Shown here: positions 7,237 to 11,528 of the stretch, one piece after another | Layout: each line of letters opens with the position of its first letter | How positions within the stretch are numbered: the stretch's first letter is position 1 | Assembly (NCBI GenBank): GCA_011390435.1 | Contig: JAABSK010000068.1 | Location: forward strand, 1 to 11,528 | DNA from: Desulfobacteraceae bacterium | GTDB lineage: Bacteria; Desulfobacterota; Desulfobacteria; Desulfobacterales; Desulfobacteraceae | Length of the DNA stretch: 11,528 nt | Reading direction: 5' to 3' | The notes under the pieces: generated by a model | Told to the model about the DNA's origin: nothing | Seen by the model: only the letters and a program-made list of their open reading frames with translations | Databases searched by the model: none | Program-made: the position numbers and the translations under genes

Positions 7237-8105
7237 TTTACATCCCTGCCAACCGAGATTATCGGATTTTGCAGCGTACCGGTAATGGCAAGATCCAAAA
7301 TCGCATTATCGGATTCGTCCCGGGCCATCTCCACAGGAGACAACTCCCCTGCATCCATAAAAAACAGTGGATGCAACACCATCCGCAACCGAAGATTCAA
7401 CTGGCTTTGGTCAAAATTCCGGTCAAGCTGTATTTCACCTGAGGCAGTGATATCCAGCTGGCGGCCGGTCATTTGAAATTCTGCGATCTGGAGGCGCTGA
7501 TGATCGATCAGATTAAATTGCAGCTGCATTGCGGAAAATGTCACGGCTTCAATAGCAAACACCGGTGATTTAAAAGCAATCTGTCCGTTTTGGATCGTGA
7601 TTTCGCCTTTTTTCTCCTTGACACGGTTGTTGTCTAAAATCGCATCAACATGGCCGTTTAAAAGACCGGAAAGCCTTGCATTTGAAAGATTTTTGCCCAG
7701 GTCCATCTCTTCAAGAACCAGGCTTTCAAGCTGTGATGCCATTTGAAAAGTGCCGCGCCTGTTTTTCTCAGAGACCACGGTTCCGCTGATCCGGCCGTTC
7801 AGCACATCTGCCTGGTAGTTCAACTGTTTGTTTTGACTGAACAATGTGCGAAGCTCAATCCGGCAGCGGGTATTGTGCAACTCGACAACGGGGTGATCCA
7901 GCCAGCTGATGCGCACAGAATCGGTTTTCATGCCCAGCGGCAAAGATGGCGACAGCTCATGAAGCTGAACAGACATGGCAGGATGAACGTTTGAAACGTA
8001 CTTATGAACATCATCAGCGATCCTTTGGCCTGGAAACTGCCTGTAAAGCAGAAAAACCAGACAGGCCACAAAAAAAAGAAGATACCCGATGATCTTATAT
8101 TTCAT
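7233..8105 (-). CDS. gspN: Type II secretion protein GspN
   Basis: This 290-residue protein matches the deltaproteobacterial GspN type by position and architecture: a single N-terminal membrane anchor at about 5-21 and a long periplasmic beta-rich domain with repeated patterns such as Leu-Asn-Gly-Arg-Ile-Ser-Gly (102-108), Leu-Ser-Gly-Leu-Leu-Asn-Gly-His-Val (145-153) and Ile-Thr-Ile-Gln-Asn-Gly-Gln-Ile (168-175). It ends with Leu-Gln-Asn-Pro-x-Ile (281-286), a typical AsmA-like and GspN-like ending. GspN is an accessory subunit whose exact job is unsettled, and it is missing from many T2SSs. It starts 11 nt after gspM and overlaps gspC by 4 nt; no good Shine-Dalgarno is seen, so it may depend on coupling to gspM. 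A generic AsmA-like protein is the alternative reading. Confidence 0.85.
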   Translation of the reverse strand: MKYKIIGYLLFFVACLVFLLYRQFPGQRIADDVHKYVSNVHPAMSVQLHELSPSLPLGMKTDSVRISWLDHPVVELHNTRCRIELRTLFSQNKQLNYQADVLNGRISGTVVSEKNRRGTFQMASQLESLVLEEMDLGKNLSNARLSGLLNGHVDAILDNNRVKEKKGEITIQNGQIAFKSPVFAIEAVTFSAMQLQFNLIDHQRLQIAEFQMTGRQLDITASGEIQLDRNFDQSQLNLRLRMVLHPLFFMDAGELSPVEMARDESDNAILDLAITGTLQNPIISVGRDVK

Positions 8106-8116
8106 TACTGCTCACT

Positions 8117-8644
8117 TTAGCTTTTCACCGTTTCAACCTGAAGGACCGCACTGATCGTGTTCTGGTTTTTTCCATCATGGGTGATGGACAGGCGTTTCAC
8201 AAAAACAATATTCCGGGAGGTTTCCACAAGATAAAGATAGGACATCAACTGCGACAATTTGATCCCCTTGAGTTTCATTTCCACCAGAGACAATTCTGTT
8301 TCAGAAAATTTATCAATGGCAGATGAGGGCTTCATATAATCAATCTGCTTGTCCACCCCAGCCTTGGCTGCAATTTTTTCAAGAAATGCAAACAGCGTAA
8401 ACCCTTCTTCCCGGCTTGCGTACAAGGTCCCGAGATTTTCATTTTTGCTCAAAATCTCATTGTATTCCCGACTCAGCTGCGAAATTTGATCCAGCACTTT
8501 TTTTTTCGCGTCCAGCTGGCGCTTCAGCAGCTTGTTCTGCTCTACCACAGGGGAGATTCCAAAGGTATAAACCGCGGTCAGAAAAACAAGAACACCGGCA
8601 ATTAAAACCGCATATTTTTCCCGTTTGTTCATTCCCAGTGCCAC
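8117..8644 (-). CDS. gspM: Type II secretion platform protein GspM (PilO-like)
   Basis: GspM is a small bitopic inner-membrane protein that pairs with GspL in the assembly platform. The 175-residue product has a short basic cytoplasmic start (Asn-Lys-Arg-Glu-Lys), a transmembrane helix at about 11-30, a coiled coil at about 34-70 (heptad Leu/Val/Ile with Lys and Gln) and a ferredoxin-like alpha/beta domain at about 80-172, the layout shared by GspM and PilO. The start is set at GTG 8644, which has AAGGAG 6 nt upstream; an in-frame ATG at 8632 lacks a well-spaced site. A frame extension to a TTG at 8680 would overlap gspL and has no ribosome site. A run of nine A encodes Lys-Lys-Lys at 47-49. 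It lies 25 nt after gspL. Confidence 0.88.
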   Translation of the reverse strand: MALGMNKREKYAVLIAGVLVFLTAVYTFGISPVVEQNKLLKRQLDAKKKVLDQISQLSREYNEILSKNENLGTLYASREEGFTLFAFLEKIAAKAGVDKQIDYMKPSSAIDKFSETELSLVEMKLKGIKLSQLMSYLYLVETSRNIVFVKRLSITHDGKNQNTISAVLQVETVKS

Positions 8645-8650
8645 GGCCGT

Positions 8651-8656
8651 CTCCTT
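8651..8656 (-). promoter_or_regulatory. Shine-Dalgarno that sets the GTG start of gspM
   Basis: The minus strand reads AAGGAG followed by a 6-nt spacer (ACGGCC) and GTG at 8644. It lies in the short gap between the gspL stop and gspM and is the only well-placed ribosome site for this gene. Confidence 0.6.
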
Positions 8657-8669
8657 CTCCCGCTGTATG

Positions 8670-10109
8670 TTAAAGCGCAATCTTCAAACTGAAGATTACC
8701 CTGTTGTCTGTTTTATCCATTGACGCAGAATTTATATCAACTTCCTTGAAAATAGCAATGTCTTCAAAAAGACTTTTCATCTTATCAATGGTGTTGAACT
8801 GATCAGCTGTGCCGGATACAAGCAGATTATTTTCCATCCGGACAAAACGGGTCATGATAATATCCATTGAGTCCGGCAGTACGCTGCTGATGTGGTGAAA
8901 GATATCAATATTCAATGGGGCGTCATTTAAAAACTCCATGCCCTGCTTTTTTTGAAGCGCTGCAACCTGCACCTGCATCTGCTGAACCGGGTCCACAATG
9001 GTTTTGATATCAGGAAAGCTGGATTGAAAGACCTGGACAATCTGCCTGTCCAGCTGACTGCTGCGCTTTTTCATCAGATGAATATTCATAACCGGCTGAA
9101 CAGACCAGACAAGCAAAAGGACCACGACCAGAGCAGCCGCAGACAGGAGGCTGGATTTATACTCCTGATAAAGCCGGGCAGCATTTGACATTTGACGGCT
9201 GAAATTGAATCCATCAATTCCTTTTGCCTCACAGACTGCTACTGCCAGGGCATTTTCCATGGCACGCTCTTCTACGTCTGCGCCCAGTGTCTGATGAGCA
9301 TGATACAAGTGAACATTGATCTGCATCCGCTCCTGGATCACTCTGGCCAGTTGATCAAGAAAAACTGCCGTTCCTGAAAGGGCAATCTCATGAATGGCGA
9401 CCTGATTGTTAAACCGCTCATTAAACGACAGACAGGTATAGGTCAGATTCTTTTCCAGACTGGATTGCGGTGCATCTGAATCCAGAACAAACGACCGGCT
9501 GAAAACAATTTGCCCGTAACGGGCCAGATAGATCGAAGCAAAAAAAGGTTCCGCATAAATAAAAACACTGGCATCCAGAGATTCAGCTGCAGCTGCATAG
9601 GCAAGCGACATAGAATATCCACTGCCCACAGTGATACCATCCACTGGCACGCTGCTTTCTTTAAACACGGTTTGATACTGTTCAAGTCTTTCTTCCCGGA
9701 TACTGGCAATGGAAACCAGATTGGCACCCATCACTGTTTTATTGGTTTTGTTCAGCATGCAAAAATCAAATGCAAACGCGCCTGTCTGCAGCGGCAGATA
9801 ATTTTCCAGCTCAAAAGGAATGATCTGTTCGATTTTTTTACGGTTTTTAAATGGCAGCTCCAGGGTTCTGAAAAAAAAACAGGTTGCAGGAATACTGGCA
9901 ATACAGCGGTCATACGGGTGTGTGATTTTATCGGCAAGACGGGACATTGCCTCTTTGAGGGCTGGAAAATCCATATCGGTATTTTCCAGCCTGCCCGGAA
10001 TCGGAATGAACGTCGACTCAAGAATCTGATGTCCCTTCAGACCGTGATTCAACAGAACAGCGATGATCCTGTCATGCTGGATGTCAATGGCTAAGGTTCG
10101 GGTGCTCAT
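8670..10109 (-). CDS. gspL: Type II secretion platform protein GspL (PilM/PilN-like)
   Basis: GspL is the inner-membrane subunit that recruits the ATPase GspE and partners with GspM. The 479-residue protein starts with an actin-like fold resembling PilM and cytoplasmic GspL: Leu-Ala-Ile-Asp-Ile at 6-10, a Pro-Phe-Glu-Leu-Glu-Asn-Tyr-Leu-Pro motif at 98-106 and a Ser-Gly-Thr motif at 245-247. This domain reaches about 310. A transmembrane helix follows at 320-340. The periplasmic part has a coiled-coil stretch at about 345-390 and a PilN/GspL-like ferredoxin domain at about 398-478. The layout is that of PilM fused to PilN, which is how T2SS GspL relates to type IV pilus proteins. The nearest Shine-Dalgarno-like AAGGA is about 14 nt from the ATG, so initiation may be weak. 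Nine T in a row encode Phe78-80. It follows the ligase gene after 43 nt. Confidence 0.93.
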   Translation of the reverse strand: MSTRTLAIDIQHDRIIAVLLNHGLKGHQILESTFIPIPGRLENTDMDFPALKEAMSRLADKITHPYDRCIASIPATCFFFRTLELPFKNRKKIEQIIPFELENYLPLQTGAFAFDFCMLNKTNKTVMGANLVSIASIREERLEQYQTVFKESSVPVDGITVGSGYSMSLAYAAAAESLDASVFIYAEPFFASIYLARYGQIVFSRSFVLDSDAPQSSLEKNLTYTCLSFNERFNNQVAIHEIALSGTAVFLDQLARVIQERMQINVHLYHAHQTLGADVEERAMENALAVAVCEAKGIDGFNFSRQMSNAARLYQEYKSSLLSAAALVVVLLLVWSVQPVMNIHLMKKRSSQLDRQIVQVFQSSFPDIKTIVDPVQQMQVQVAALQKKQGMEFLNDAPLNIDIFHHISSVLPDSMDIIMTRFVRMENNLLVSGTADQFNTIDKMKSLFEDIAIFKEVDINSASMDKTDNRVIFSLKIAL

Positions 10110-10152
10110 AAGGTGGTTTTATATCCTTTTAGCGATGTTTATGCAAGCGCCT

Positions 10153-11528
10153 TCAATCGTTCGAAAAATCAGATGATTCTGGAGCAGAAAACTGCTGAAT
10201 GATTTTTTGGATCTCTCCGCGGTTTTGAATATTCGGCTGAAGACGCAGCGCCGCTTTAAAATGCGGAATACTTTTTTCAGGCTGGTGCAGATACTGATAA
10301 TATAAAATGGCCAGATTCAATTGTGCGTTCACCATATCCGGCGCCAGCGCCACGACCTTTTGAAGGGTCTTTGCTGCGGATTCATACGCATTCAAATAAA
10401 ATCGGCAAATCCCCAGGTTGTATAAGACAACCGGATTTTCAGGATCGTTTTCCAGCCCTTTTTCAAACGCATCTGCTGCATTTTCATACTCTTTTTGCCC
10501 CATGTAAATTCCACCCATATTGATATGGGCCTTTGAAAAATCCGGTTTGATATCCAGAGCCTGCCGGAAGGCTGCCAAGGCCTTTTCAAACTGCTGAAGC
10601 CCGGTATACGCGACCCCAAGGTTCAATATCGCATTCATATGATATGGGTATGCCTGGACCACATGTTCAAGCGCTTCTACCCCTTTTTGAAACTGACCCG
10701 TCTCAATATACCCCCGTGCAGCATAGGAAAGCAGCTTTTTGCGGTGCGGGTTTAACGTGTAGGCTGAACCGGCGTGTTCAATGACCGCCGGCCAGTTCAG
10801 TGCAGCCTCAGCCTGGCGGGCTTTCTGGTAATACCGGTCACATGGTATCGCCTTGTGGTAATACCAGACAAGACCGATAATGACCAGAACAAAGAACATC
10901 ACTGCCGGCAGAACCCCCCATCTGCCGGAAAAATAAATACAGCGTCCTTTTGTTCCAGCAGGCAGGGCCATAATGCATGCCATATAAACAGCAACCAGCA
11001 ATGGGGGAATTGGCATTTCAAACGGGAAGCTGAAGCATGAATTCACAAGAATCCCGGCCATTGCCACCCCGATTCCCACAGCAGCGGCAAGAGAACGTCC
11101 ATGGTCTTCTTTCCATCTGTTTGCGCTCCATCTGTTTGCGATCTGTGCAAAAAAACAGCCAAAAACAAACATGGCTGCCACGCCGCCAACCAGCCCGGTT
11201 TCAGACAGCAGTTGCAGAAAATCGTTATGCACATGAGATAATTGATAATTTTCACTGAACAGATTCTCTTTTACCGCTCTGGAATGAAATTTTGGATAAT
11301 ACAGCTTGTGGTTTCCCAGACCAACTCCCAGCACAGGGTTTTCCCAGATCATTGCCAGGGTATTTTTCCAGATGGCCAGCCGGATATCCGGCGCACTGGC
11401 CGCGGTGACATCTGTCATCTGCCGGGATATATCCAGAATTGAGGCTGCGCGGTCCAGCTTTGCCTTTGCCTGCCAGTCAAATCCATCAGGCCCCAGATTG
11501 GATCCCAGCAGAAAAACCAGCAGCGCAC
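10153..11528 (-). CDS. O-antigen ligase (Wzy_C) family protein with C-terminal TPRs (partial, 5' end off the right edge)
   Basis: The frame is open to the right edge, so the N terminus is missing; 457 residues are visible, and the internal ATG at 11418 is not the true start. The first part carries the Wzy_C ligase/polymerase signature: Asn-Pro-Val-Leu-Gly-Val-Gly-Leu-Gly-Asn near visible residues 63-72 and His-x-His-Asn-Asp-Phe-Leu-Gln-Leu...Glu-Thr-Gly at about 98-110, with transmembrane segments around 113-128, 146-162, 174-188 and 204-222. From about 225 to 435 there are about six TPR units (Asn-Leu-Gly-x-x-Tyr, Tyr-Asn-Leu-Gly-Ile and Ala-x-x-Ala-Phe-x-x-Ala-Leu patterns). Members of this family join glycans to lipid A-core (WaaL) or to proteins (PglL/PilO-type), or polymerise O units; the sequence does not decide which. 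The TPRs would face the periplasm in the usual topology. Its closeness to gspL suggests co-transcription. Confidence 0.88.
   Translation of the reverse strand, partial: ALLVFLLGSNLGPDGFDWQAKAKLDRAASILDISRQMTDVTAASAPDIRLAIWKNTLAMIWENPVLGVGLGNHKLYYPKFHSRAVKENLFSENYQLSHVHNDFLQLLSETGLVGGVAAMFVFGCFFAQIANRWSANRWKEDHGRSLAAAVGIGVAMAGILVNSCFSFPFEMPIPPLLVAVYMACIMALPAGTKGRCIYFSGRWGVLPAVMFFVLVIIGLVWYYHKAIPCDRYYQKARQAEAALNWPAVIEHAGSAYTLNPHRKKLLSYAARGYIETGQFQKGVEALEHVVQAYPYHMNAILNLGVAYTGLQQFEKALAAFRQALDIKPDFSKAHINMGGIYMGQKEYENAADAFEKGLENDPENPVVLYNLGICRFYLNAYESAAKTLQKVVALAPDMVNAQLNLAILYYQYLHQPEKSIPHFKAALRLQPNIQNRGEIQKIIQQFSAPESSDFSND
11112..11141. repeat. 15-bp tandem duplication in the ligase/TPR gene
   Basis: Two adjacent 15-bp copies (11112-11126 and 11127-11141) differ only in the last base. 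In the coding strand they give Ala-Asn-Arg-Trp-Ser followed by Ala-Asn-Arg-Trp-Lys, in a loop between membrane segments. It keeps the reading frame and looks like a recent small duplication. Confidence 0.8.

Noticed and set aside
9510..10094. 194-codon open frame on the plus strand
   Set aside because: It is antisense to gspL, whose product is clearly recognisable; the plus-strand product is Arg/His/Lys/Cys-rich in the way of a shadow frame.
2686..10109. Reading the cluster as a type IV pilus pilM-N-O-P-Q locus
   Set aside because: GspL, GspM, GspD and GspE resemble PilM/N, PilO, PilQ and PilB, but a membrane-anchored HR plus PDZ GspC and a GspN identify a T2SS.
1..11528. tRNA, rRNA, CRISPR arrays, insertion sequences, riboswitches or strong terminators
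   Set aside because: Nearly all of the window is protein-coding on one strand, with no regularly spaced direct repeats, transposase-like product, terminal inverted repeats or GC-stem plus U-run structure noticed.

Overview
This window holds one long leftward (minus-strand) gene run whose core is a set of type II secretion system (T2SS, Gsp) genes. No plus-strand gene is credible. Moderate GC content, an actin-like PilM-type GspL, a long deltaproteobacterial-style GspN and a membrane-anchored PDZ-type GspC all suggest a Gram-negative bacterium of the former Deltaproteobacteria, most likely a Desulfobacterota sulfate reducer of the Desulfobacterales. The lineage is inferred from gene style. No marker gene is present.

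In transcription order (right to left) the layout is: a C-terminal part of an O-antigen ligase (Wzy_C) protein fused to TPR repeats, cut by the right edge; gspL; gspM; gspN; gspC; gspD; gspE; a YidD-family gene whose product carries a signal peptide; a signal-peptide TPR protein with a C-terminal membrane domain; a 99-nt gap; and an exported protein of unknown function cut by the left edge. Genes are 43 nt apart or less, and several junctions are ATGA overlaps (gspN/gspC, gspD/gspE, yidD-like/TPR), so everything down to the TPR protein is probably one transcript. The last gene has its own strong ribosome binding site and may have its own promoter.

Together gspL-M-N-C-D-E supply the inner-membrane platform subunits L and M, the N subunit, the coupling protein C, the outer-membrane secretin D and the hexameric ATPase E. 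The platform protein F and the pseudopilins G-K are not in the window. The order L-M-N-C-D-E is a circular permutation of the textbook C-to-N order, so F-K are probably encoded outside the window, perhaps upstream beyond the ligase gene.

The most unusual part is downstream of gspE. A YidD-like protein that looks exported rather than cytosolic is translationally coupled to gspE and to an envelope TPR protein. These two, and the unknown secreted protein after them, are the best candidates for an undescribed accessory module or substrate of this secretion system. Several starts were assigned from ribosome binding sites: GTG for the yidD-like gene and gspM, and an internal ATG for gspD.
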